Source of the DNA: Mya arenaria
Taxonomy: Eukaryota; Mollusca; Bivalvia; Myida; Myidae
Direction of reading: 5' to 3'
NCBI RefSeq assembly: GCF_026914265.1
Contig: NC_069124.1
Location: 20,315,648 to 20,379,647 of the forward strand
DNA: 64,000 bases
Within the stretch, counting starts at the first letter, position 1; every line of letters begins with the position of its first letter. Position numbers and translations under genes: made by a program. Shown here one piece after another: positions 1 through 10,857 of the stretch. A model generated the notes under the pieces. The model worked only from the letters and a program-made list of their open reading frames with translations. It did not search any database and was not told the origin of the DNA.

Positions 1-240
1 ACATAATTTCCTTCACATTGTTTTACGTGTTAAGTACTATATTGTCATTACATCATCATTTAAAAAAATGTTCATTCAATATTATAATTAGTATTCCATA
101 TACTTTTGGTGGAATATTAAATAACCCTGTTGGCAGTGTTTCGGAATGTTCAAAACATTGATTAAGACTTTTTTGACTCATACTCTCTATAATGTATGCG
201 ACAACATGTCATTCACTTTTTCCTTTATCAAGTTTTGCAG

Positions 241-3200
241 ATGAAGAAGAAAGATTACAGAAGGAATTTGGAAGGCTCCAGGCGGAAATGATTGATAACG
301 AAAGGAAGTATGTATTATACTATGGAGCATGACCTTTGCATGCATTATGATATTAACCCTGTAATATGCAATATGCAACATTCAAGTTCAGGTCCGTTTG
401 TCTCTTGCATTCAAGTTTGTTCTAAGAGTGTTTTTCTGTCATATTTACAGCAACTGAATATTTTGTCCGAGCCTTATGGTCTAATTAAGCTCAAAACACT
501 AAATACGAACATTTAAGAAATATATTCACTGTTTCATTGTGTTCGTTCACTACTTTTAAAGGGCGCATAGGACATTTAATGTTTAGACGGACTAATTTAA
601 TCATGGTATCCAAGTTATCTGATGCAAGGGTTAAAACAAACTAAGATCAAATGTCAAATGACAAGGTTATTCAATTCTGAAGTAGAATTTCTCATATTTA
701 CTGGCATCATTTAGAATTTGTAATGCAGTTTTAACTTCAGTCACATTTAGCCTATTTTATTATTAAATATCATTTCTATTCAGTATTTAATAACCTCGTT
801 AGAATGGCTTCGGAATATTCAAAACATTGATAAGTCCTTTTTTCAGATACAAACCTTATTTAATGTGAGAGACCACCATGTCATGCACTTATCTTCATAG
901 TTTTGTTTCACATTCAATTTGGTTGCAAGTGTTTTTTAGTTATATAATTGCTTTCAAAGGAATGTTAATAAACGGGTGTCGAATTTAAAATAAACTTGAA
1001 ATATAATCTAGGTATATGAGAACAGACAATCACGTCCAAAACCATTTTAATTTAAGATTAGCTGCAGAAGTAGACAGATTGCGGAAGGAGCATGAAACAC
1101 TAAAGGCGGAATTGACCAATATAGAAATAAAGTATGTATAATAATGTAGAGTATGGATGTAAGTGGGTTTAATCCTGCAATGCAGCGAAACGCAATCCCT
1201 CAGTTCAAATACATTTAGTCGCATGATATAAAATCTGTTCTAAGTGTGGAATCGTTTGTCAGAGTTTATCATTTAATGTCAAACTTAGAACAGTAATATA
1301 TAATTTTAAGAAATAAATTCAGTATACTGTGTCTTCTTTCACTAAAGCTGCTGTTCCAAACTGTCCAGAATGTTCTAGACTGACCAGAATAATAATGATA
1401 TCAACGTCACGTGAAACAATTTTTTACAAAAACTGACAGCAATATCTTGTAAGAGGATACATCAAAAGATTGTGTTATACTAGTAAAGAATGCAGCATGT
1501 TTAAATTCTTCATCATATTCAAAACCCTTCATTGGTCAAGCCTTTACCTACACAATATAAATACTTTTTAAACATTGACGAAGTATTAACAATGATATTA
1601 AAATCTAAGATATTTTTCGAGATTTGTTCAGGACGATGATGAAACAAATCAATAAAAAAGACATTAAAAAGTTCATTGTTAAGGTCGCACATAAGCAGGA
1701 GTTAAAAATACGCTTTGAACAAAACGATTAAGCAATACTGAAATAGCATATAATTGACATTTTACGAATAATCCAAATAGTGACCCTATAATAAAAACAT
1801 TTGGATGACCTGAGTAGATCATGGCAATTTAATTCATCTACATTATGATATTTATTAACATTTTTTTAAAACAAATATGTGACTGTTAATGGTAAATATA
1901 ATTGTATTTATTCATTTTTCTTTAGAAGACTGATATTAAAGATTACTTAATGCATTACCAGCCTTAATTGTTTAGTACAATTTTGTAGTAAAACACTCTG
2001 GCAGTAAAGCAACGATTTATGCTTTCATATTTTGTCTTTTTTTAATTATAATTAATCTTTTTCTTTACACGTATTAGCCGTTATGTGTTATTTTGTAACA
2101 GGAGTTGCATTGCTCATTGTAAGTATATATTATAAATTGTGATGTACTTACTATGTGGATCTATGTTGAAATATTATAATATTAGGTAATAAATTCTAGG
2201 TACTAACGGCGACCTGATATTGGTGTTTACATTTATATAATAACTTGGCACAAAGGCCTTTTCATAGTTGATTAAAATGACACTCTTGTTCTACATCAAT
2301 ACATACACGTGTAACACAATCATAAATATTGAGTGATGAAGATTCAACTACTTACTAAATAATACATTTATGGTAAATATGAATTACAGACAATAACTGA
2401 AAAATACGATTGTAAACGTGTATTAGATAGCTTAACACACAAACAACTTAAATGATTGGTGGGTGCTAAAAGGTTTACAGTGTTCTTCTTGTCTCATAGA
2501 AAAGCCGTGTTCTTTCAAACTAAACTTGGTGTCCTTCATACGAAACATAGTTTTCGGCATTTTTAAAAGTACGGTTGCAGCACCTTTGCGTTAAAGATAC
2601 ATACATAGTTTCCTTGCAGCTTGTATCAAAAACAAATGTTGTTTGACTATCACTTTGATTTCTATTGAGAAATAAACCTTTTTTTCAGACTGACATCCGA
2701 AACTAAAACACTTCTGATTGATAGGCGAATGCTGGAAGCGGAAAAAGACAAATTAGACAAACAGTATGTACCCTTATTTGTAACATGTAACTAAATGGTT
2801 TGTACCGTGGTTGTCCGTCATACGTTTCAAAAATTGCTTTAAACGAAGTCTAGTTCTCTACGCGCATCTCCATTTCATTAATCTTTAGACCAAATCTTGT
2901 CGTAATAACTGCGAAGAGGTTTCCAGATTAAAAGTATTCACACTCAACCGGTGTCGTTAAATACCATCTACCAAGCTAGTCTTAACCTTAATCCTGTCGT
3001 TAAGCTTGCTCTTACATCGTTGAATATTGATAATGAACAAATTAAAACAAACTAGTTGAATAGTATTACATATATAAACAATCAATTTTTCTGAAACCAT
3101 TGATGAAATAAGGTCTGCTTTATGTAATAATCAAGGAATGAATTTGCCGGTTTGTTGTCATTATCGGGGTATGAACGCAATTGAGCTGTGTGGGGTGTGT

Positions 3201-6200
3201 CGAAACCGAATTGCGTTCATATCCTCGATAATGTAATCACACCCGCAATTAATTATTTATATGTACACCAATAGTTCATTATTTCGTTAAAGAAATGTTA
3301 AAACAATACTTCATTTCATGTCCGTAATACGTTCTTACACATTCTGTAAATGAAACCACCCGACTGTAACCGGAAACAGTTTATTAAATGATGTCACAAT
3401 AACGCGGGAAAAGATAAACAACTTGAAATCATTATTAAACGTTAAATTGAAACACTTATGACAGAAATACATTAAACACATCATAAATAAACACTTTCTA
3501 AAATGTTGATTTACATTTTACGGGACTTCCTGAGACAACACAACAATAACAAGATGAACAATTTTTATGTAATATTGTTATGTGATGAATTGCGATCCGA
3601 AAATATCCGAAGATGTTGCGTTGTTCATCAAATGATAACCGCAATTGCCGAAAGGCAGTTCATTTAAAGAATGAAAGTTGAGGTGTAAATATTTAATGTT
3701 TATTGGAGCCATTTCCAATATTCTATTGATTTAAGTTTTGTTTTGATTGAAAAATAAACACCTGCAAAATCTACTTGTTTGAAATCAGAAGGCCTTAGCG
3801 TTTTGACTAGAAAAAAAACGTTGGTAATGATTATCTACTAGATATTTTCTAAATTTACCTTTGTAGTTAAAGGCGATCAAACGTTTTGTTTTGTGTTAAA
3901 CTGCATTTTACCAATGGTTATCTTAAAGTCTAAAACAAAAGTATTATTGATTACTAGTTTTTCGGATTGTCGATTCTTTTGCAGTAGTGAGGCAGCATCT
4001 TACATATACATATACTGTGTATCTTTTCAAAGCATGAATTGTGTCAGACCTCATTTGTTCTTGTTAGTTTGGCGGATAAAGAAAGCGAGTTGTCCAAGCA
4101 AAATAATGAACTGCAACTTTTAAAAAAGAATTATAATACGAGTGAAGACAAGTGTAAAGAACACGAACAAACTATAGCCAGGAATAATGACAAATTGGAA
4201 GGAATGACCAGAGTGGCCGAGAAGGACATACAAAATCAATGGTGAGCTGTGCGTTATTGGTTATGCTAAAACATTGTATATTATGTTTATTTAAAAAGTC
4301 AAGCCAAGAGTGCAATAACGATCACGAACATCACGGTGTTATGAGTTAAAGTAAGAGGATTCAAGCAATTAATAAAATATGGTTGCATTAAACAGGAAGT
4401 AGAACGAAGCATGAAATATGTTCCCCGATGTATAATATATACTGCAGGAACTTATTTGGATAGGATGATAATGGTTTAACACAAAACAAATTTACCATAT
4501 TGCAAATATGTACAACTGTTTAAGTGTTAAAGAACTTTGATAAAAACTGATTGTGTTATTCTACGTAACATTGAACTTTACTTAAAATTAATTTTCAGCG
4601 AGATAGCCAAACTGAAGGCTGAAATGCAGCGGTAAGTAGGTTACTGTGTTACTGCTCATAGCATTTTAGAATTTAGACATTATATGTTAGGGTAAATATA
4701 TGATGTATGTTATATATTAATAAAAGTCTTATACATTACACCGTTGTGTTAAATCTTTAAACATGACAACAAAGGCAAAATCGATTGAATTTGAAACACG
4801 TTTTGTCAGAGACAAAAGCACATAACAGCAAGGCCCACAACACTGTCGTGAATATAAATAGCGATTAGCAAATAGTATGTCCGAAAACACAACAACAGCG
4901 GACCGTAATTATTCTATCCGCGGTGCTCTTTCTTATTTTATTCTTTCAATCTGAAAAGTTCAACACAATAAAAATAGCGTTTGTTCATTTCAACGCAAAA
5001 TGCCTTTTGGAATTATCTCCCGAGACTAAAACATGAATACAACTGCTGAATAATTGTGCATATTAACCCCCCCCCACACACACACAGTATACATCCATTA
5101 TATAACTATAAGATAGGAAAACATCTTATTGATGATTGCAAAAATAGAAAACGCAATATGAGTATAGCTTTAAAAATTACCTTTTACTTAATCCTCATTT
5201 GCACCAACAGATTGAGCAAAATTTCTGGCATAAGCCTTACCTATAACAGAGCAAACATTGCTGGCTTGGGAGATCTAAACCGTCCATCAAAACTTGCAGA
5301 AGTGTTCAGTGAGATATATGATAACGATTGGACCGACGCATATGAGACAGTGAAGGATGACGAAGAAAAGAATAAAATTCAATTCATGCTTAAGATTTTA
5401 AAGGTTAATTTTTTATATTTACTACTTTATTGTAAATAAAAAAAAGCTAACAAGAATCTCAAACAATTATAAATATGTTTAATTATGTCGTTTTTTTGAA
5501 ATGATATTTAATATAATTGATCTTTAAAGTGTGTGTTATAAGAATCATGCTAGCCAAAGTTTTTGTTTTTACTAGATAGTGTAGCTCGGTAGTTATTCAA
5601 TGTCGACCGAATGTATCGTGTTTGCATCGCAAAACTGCTCTTGTCTTGCAGGATGTTGATATAATTTGTGAAAACGTAGCAAAACGACATGCCGATGCAA
5701 TAACAGATGGTCTTACAAAAATGGTTGTCAGGTTTAAAGTGAGAAAAGCTCGAACTTACCCAACACTTAAATTTGACGAACGTGCGTTGAAACTTGTTGA
5801 TACACACATTGAAAACCCTGCATGCACGAAAGATGTTCTAGCAACTGGTAAGTTTGGAGACCCTTCAGATGTCAATAAACCGATAAAGCATTGTAATAAT
5901 GATCCATCCACACCGAATAAAAAAACTGGTGAACAGGGCGATGCCCAAGCTTCGCACGAAAATCTTGCTAAAGAAAATAAAAGTACCAACCAAAGTCAAA
6001 GCGAGAATGGGAACAAGGACAACCAGTTAAAGCCTGGCAAAATGGAGACAACTGATTCAAAAACAACTGATGAAAGAGCTAATCAAAAAACAGCTCCCAC
6101 AATCAATGCAAATATTAACCATACCCAAGGCGAGAATGGGTTTCATGAGAAACGGTTAGAGCCTGGCGATAATGATTCATCAACATCAAATAAAACCGAT

Positions 6201-9200
6201 GGTAAACAGACCGACGAAACCGATACTTACCAAAACCTTCCTTCAAAAATTGAAAGTACCAGCAATAGTAAAGTAATTCAAGACAATGGACGGAATGAAC
6301 AGGAACACACCGAAAAAGAGGTAACTTGTAGTTTTATGAGTTTCATATAGTAAACCCCCCCTGACTAAACGAATAGTTTTAAACCTTAAATTCACTCATG
6401 CGTGCTATGGTTATACTTGAGAAACCGGTGGACCAAGCATTTGCCTGTGAAGATAGTTTGGTTATTTGCATATTTGGTCTCTCCGTGTTGTGTTTTTGTT
6501 GTGTGTGTCTCTCGATCAGTGTATATCAGGTATACGCCGTGTAACTATAAAAAGGGTTTGGTTACTGGCGCTTCTTCCTGTAGTTTCCAATTGAGTATTC
6601 ATTTGATGAAGAAACACAAATAAATTTTAACACATGCTTCAACCTGCGTTTTAGAAACACATGCAAGCAATATCGGAATGGTACACTCTGATGTTGCAGG
6701 CCTTGAACATTTTGATGCATAATCATTAGTTGATAAATTATATATTTTAATGTTTTAAAACAGGATTATATATATATTTCAAATTATATATTTCATTGCT
6801 AATAATGGTTTACTATATGCATTATGAGCAAATAATTTTAGAGGTATCAATACTAGTCGTAGGTAGAGGAATGTTTACCGTAAGTACTTACCAAAACTAC
6901 TTATGTTGCTAATTAGCTGTTATTTTTGCACACTGTTTATTGAGTTAGTGTACTGACAGGATGAAACGCTTTTTTTTAAACATGTATAGGCAGAGGTGGA
7001 CTCTGAACTTGGTGAACGCAAAGACGAGGAAGTTGATCCAGATACCACAACTTTCAACACAGAACAAAAAGACGCACACTATATAGAGAAGGTAAAGCCT
7101 GGAGAGAAGCATCATTCTACCTAAATGCTTCCTAGTAAACATTTTTTCTGAAAGCGAAACATTTCGACAAATAAAATGCTTAAAATCATGAAGAACTGAA
7201 ATATGAAATCCTGCCGCCGTACTCAATTTTATTAATTTTCTCTTTCAGTGTTGTTATTCGACAATTTGTAATTTATTTTATTTCTAGCCTTTATGCTTGT
7301 TAATGAATTTCGTAAAATAGTTTTATAAAGTTCCTTCATCACAACAACTTTTGAGACCCGTACTGAGTTAGAACCAATGAACTATTCATATGTACCAGCA
7401 CAAAATTTTAATAATTGTTCATGTTTTTAATATTATAGAAATGCTTGTTGGGATATTGTTTTGTTACTAAAAAAAGGCTGGTTTGTAGGTAGAGTATGAA
7501 GAGAGAAGTGAAATCATACAATTTCAATTTGATGAGCTACCTACAGCACAAAAGCAGTTTATCGAGGACATCAGACGCGGGATTCAATCCGACTTGGCGG
7601 ATCAAGTGATAAAGGTAAGTATTTGAATCTAATGTGGCCAGGGGCGTAGCTTCCTATAGGCCGTGTAGGCCGCGGCCGACACATTTTTCAGAAAAACCGA
7701 AAAAATAAAAATGCCAAATCTGCAATAAAAACTGAAGGCAATGGAGGGTGAGGAGCTTAATATGAAATTCCGACAAATGCGCTTTAATATATAGGAAACC
7801 TGGTATTTCAAATATATCGTTTTCCTTCGATCTAATGTACATTTTCGCGCGACGTTAATGTTTCGTATATAATTAATCGGAAGTTGCATACCAGTAGTCT
7901 GCGCGTTTACGCAGTACATTAAACATTTCCAATCGGCTTGGTTAAAGTCTACGGGCGCTATATTATTTGAAATTGTAAACGGTTTGGCGCCAATATTGCC
8001 GAACATACTCCTACGTATCCTCTTTTCGATAGTTTCACTTTGACTTCAATAAATGAAGATACCAAACAACAATGCTAGAAGGAACTTGGCAATCATGCCT
8101 CCAGTACCAGTTTCCATCCGAGTGTCCGAACTATGATGGACCCAGTTCGGGACATTGGATTCTTGTTCAAGTTTTCAGCAAATCGTCTAGCAGCGTTCCA
8201 GGACGAGCTTTCTAAAGAAGTCGCAACGAAAGAGGAAATGAATCGGCGCATTAAGCTTCGCTCGTTATGTGAGACACGATGGTTCAGACATGCGGGCGCA
8301 CTCGAAACGTTCCAAAATGCGTTCCCCAAAGTGGTCCACGCTCTTGAAACCTGATGTGTAGAATGGACTGTACATGAAAGTAACAGATATAAGCTCAGGC
8401 TTCGACATTCAACCATCAATGCCAAGAAGAGTTCGTCGACAGCAAACCAGAGCAAATCCTGAGGTGCAGACACCATCTGACTACTTCAGAATAACCTTGT
8501 TCAATGTCTTCAAAGACAGATACAGTGCACAACATGCATTGCCTTCAAAACTGGAAAGGATTACATGCTGCCAACAATGTATGCTGCTAAGGCCCCTGAT
8601 CGCCACAAAACATTTGACACATTTAAAACAGAATGGAATGTGAGATGGAGCATCGCAGCCGCAAGTTTATCTTGATTACGAGATACCACGAAACAGACCA
8701 ACAAGACCTGTACCCTAGCATATTTACAATATTCGAGGTTCTTCTTACTATGCCACCTACATCAGCCTCTTTGTTAAAGGTCGTTAAGTGGAATGAAACG
8801 AATAAAAAAACTTCCTGCGAACGACAATGAAAAGCGACCGTTGTCATCCTTGGCCCAAATGCACAGCCACAAGAGCATGATCATAGATGCTGACCGCGTG
8901 GTAACAAAATGCATTAATATTGAGTGAAATTTAATAAATAAAATGTTCAATGTTTTACTTCTTTGGCCGGTCTTCTTTAGCTAATATACGTACAAAATTG
9001 ATTTAAGGTAAAACATAATGATATTGTTGCTCTCTTTAATGTTTTTTTACAACAACGAAATATACGCCAAAACGCATCTACAATCACCTAGCTAAGCAAA
9101 ATTTCCTTGGGGTGGGAAGCATGCCCCGCGGGCCCCCTAAAATGTGGCCTACACATATATATTCGTCAAGATACGCCCCTGGTGGCTATGATCTATTGCC

Positions 9201-10857
9201 AAGTAATAGTGTTACGATTCGTATTACCAAGAGCATATTTAAGAGATAACAACAGTAATTATTCTTATTTATATGTTAAGCACTTCAATATGATTTCCAT
9301 GTACTAATATATTTAAAACAGGGATGTTTCAAGTTTATACCTCTTCTTGGTAATTTGACAGAGAAAAACTGCTATGATCTTATACAAATGTTTTTCTTCC
9401 TCAAAACCATTACTACAGTTATACGTTGGTGAACGATTTTAAAGGGCACGAAAAATGTATTCAAATGAAGGAATCCAAAGTAGGCATTTTGGATGAGAGA
9501 AATATTACTTTGTTCCTATATTCGATTTACATATCGATTTAATAACGGAGGCTAACTTGATTTTGCCGACTTAATAGGTTTAATTGGACGGCGTCGACGA
9601 CAACATCTTAACTGATTAAGACAGTTACTAAAGAGTCTATTATTCACTCGGAATTTTGATTCCACTGACAGTCAAGGCAAGCTTGACATTGGAAACAATC
9701 ACCGTATTAAAGCTGCAATCTCACAGATTGAAGGTTATGACAACTTTTTTATTTTTTGTCTTGGAACGAGCTATTTTTTGCAAAAACCATGGAAACCAGT
9801 TCTATAAGACTGCTGACAAAATTAGATCGCAGAATTTTATACTTAAGTTCAAAAATTGATGTTTTATGCATTTTTTCTAAACCGTTACTAACGGTTTAAG
9901 CCATAAATTATTAATTTTCAAACGGGAATATGAAAATCTATGATCTGATTTTTTGTCAGCAATCTTATATCATTTGTTTGCAGATATTTACGCAAACATT
10001 TGCTCTTTCCAAGACAAAAAAAAAAAAGTTGTAAAAATGGTATATCTGTGAGAGTGCAGCTTTAAATAAAGCTATGATAATTAAACGTTAAAACTGATTT
10101 TTTTCTTATTTGTGAAAACTATAACATATTTTTTGTTCGCAGAATAATAATAAAACTTGATGACAGTGTATGTAATCACAACGTCCAGGAAAGTTTGATC
10201 GTCAGATAAATCTCGCCAATTTAACTAGAGTTACGCCCCTTTGACATTGCAACATGTCAGTTGAATTTATTTCACGTGCATTAAACAAATTAATACAGTT
10301 AATAATCAGATCATGGATGAAGTTTTTAATCACACGTTTATATTCAGAGACATTAAGACCACCTTATGAATCATGAACCTAAAGCGACAGGTTTGCCCTT
10401 TTCACATTCGTGTTACATTTTGCTCGACATTGATGGTCGCTACCAATATATTTCCATTCTTTATAATGAATTTTGTTGATATACTTTGTCTTAAATAATA
10501 ACAGGTGTAATACAGAAATACATGTTTATAGTGACACAAATAACAAAAGTATTTATTATTGTAACTCAATAGGCAATATGTAACGTTGTGCTCAAGGAGA
10601 TGGGTTCAAACCAAGCAGACGAAATACGTAATTACATCTCGAAATGTTCACTGTTTTGCTGGACTGCCCGTTCGCACAACCCACCCATATACGTCGACTT
10701 CATGGAGGTTACAGAAAACATGCGTTTTGACATGAGCGTATACAAGCCGTACACAAAGGCAGGACCCCTCGTAGATTACATTGTCTGGCCTCCAATTTAT
10801 CTACATAAAGGTGGACCTATGCTTTCCAAAGGTGTTGCACAAGGGAAGAAGACTTAA
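241..10857 (+). CDS. SPATA18-like: MIEAP/SPATA18-like gene, copy 1 (5' end outside window)
   Basis: Ten exons were read from splice signals and open frames: 241-307, 1057-1131, 2689-2763, 4068-4241, 4599-4631, 5211-5403, 5652-6320, 6990-7091, 7489-7614 and 10573-10857. Phases agree at every junction, giving about 598 residues to a TAA stop. The first five exons encode Lys/Glu-rich heptad-like coiled coil. Exon 5211-5403 opens the MIEAP C-terminal domain (GLGDLNRPSKLAEVFSEIYD), and the last exon ends it (VDYIVWPPIYLHKGGPMLSK). In vertebrates the family (MIEAP, p53-inducible) acts in mitochondrial quality control; this paralogue's role is inferred only. Unlike copy 2 it lacks the 222-nt coiled-coil exon but keeps the frame. 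A hAT transposon and a MITE sit in its last intron. The amino end is missing because the window starts inside the gene. Confidence 0.82.
3160..3232. repeat. Hairpin with 23-bp arms in copy 1 intron
   Basis: The left arm is ATTATCGGGGTATGAACGCAATT (3160-3182) and the right arm at 3209-3232 is its near-exact inverse, separated by a 26-bp loop. It is probably the core of a small foldback element in the 2764-4067 intron. Copy 2 has no equivalent. Confidence 0.6.
5211..5403 (+). CDS. SPATA18-like: Copy 1 exon: start of MIEAP C-terminal domain
   Basis: This is a 193-nt exon entered in phase 2 after CACCAACAG and left in phase 0 at a GTTAAT donor. It encodes an RLSKISG start, then NRPSKLAEVFSEIYDNDW, the most recognisable stretch of the MIEAP C-terminal domain. 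The equivalent exon in copy 2 (48463-48655) has the same length and phases and reads RLSRIAD followed by GDPNRPTKQAEVFSEIYDD, closer to the family pattern. Confidence 0.85.
5652..6320 (+). CDS. SPATA18-like: Copy 1 exon: C-terminal domain middle plus long polar linker
   Basis: This 669-nt phase 0-0 exon begins DVDIICENVAKRHADAITDG and then keeps a conserved stretch to about residue 68 (DVLATG). After that it becomes a low-complexity run rich in Asn, Thr, Glu, Lys and Asp, with loose repeats of the type QSENGN...LKPGK / QGENGF...LEPGD. The copy 2 counterpart (48919-49368) is 450 nt, so the linker changes length quickly while its ends are conserved. An internal GTAAGT right after CTAGCAACTG could act as an alternative donor that would drop the linker. 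Confidence 0.8.
7639..9181 (+). mobile_element. hAT-family DNA transposon, decayed, in last intron of copy 1
   Basis: The ends are inverted repeats (CAGGGGCGTAGCTTCC at the left; reverse complement of the right end CAGGGGCGTATCTTGA), flanked by GTGGC on both sides. Copy 2 has an empty site at the matching intron position (about 52215). Inside, in shifting plus frames, are remnants of a TTF/ZMYM-type hAT transposase: LRSLCETRWFRHAGALETFQ (about 8250-8330), GFDIQPSMPRRVRRQQTRAN (about 8398-8457), then LYPSIFTIFEVLLTMPPTSAS and SLAQMHSHKSMIIDAD, the hAT dimerisation region. The 5' half of the transposase is absent. At least two frame changes and stops lie between the blocks, so it is dead. It inserted after the gene duplication, or was lost from copy 2. 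Confidence 0.8.
9707..10065. mobile_element. MITE with TTAAAGCTGCA(A/C)TCTCACAGATTGA termini (copy a)
   Basis: This 359-bp element is nearly palindromic. It starts TTAAAGCTGCAATCTCACAG and ends with the inverse CTGTGAGAGTGCAGCTTTAA, with the inner arms also complementary (the CTTTTTTATTTTTTGTCTTGG region against CCAAGACAAAAAAAAAAAAG). It lies in the last intron of copy 1 and is absent at the homologous place in copy 2. Three relatives occur in this window. There is no coding capacity. The superfamily is unknown. Confidence 0.7.
10573..10857 (+). CDS. SPATA18-like: Copy 1 last exon: end of MIEAP C-terminal domain
   Basis: This 285-nt terminal exon follows a CTCAATAG acceptor. It encodes a conserved Cys/Trp patch (CSLFCWTARSHNPP), then FDMSVYKPYTKAGP and VDYIVWPPIYLHKGGPMLSK, ending GVAQGKKT. 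The WP...GGP.L.KGVAQ ending is characteristic of MIEAP proteins. It matches 53202-53486 of copy 2 in length and almost throughout in sequence. The two paralogues therefore keep this end under constraint while the middle drifts. Confidence 0.88.
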   Translation, partial: AICNVVLKEMGSNQADEIRNYISKCSLFCWTARSHNPPIYVDFMEVTENMRFDMSVYKPYTKAGPLVDYIVWPPIYLHKGGPMLSKGVAQGKKT

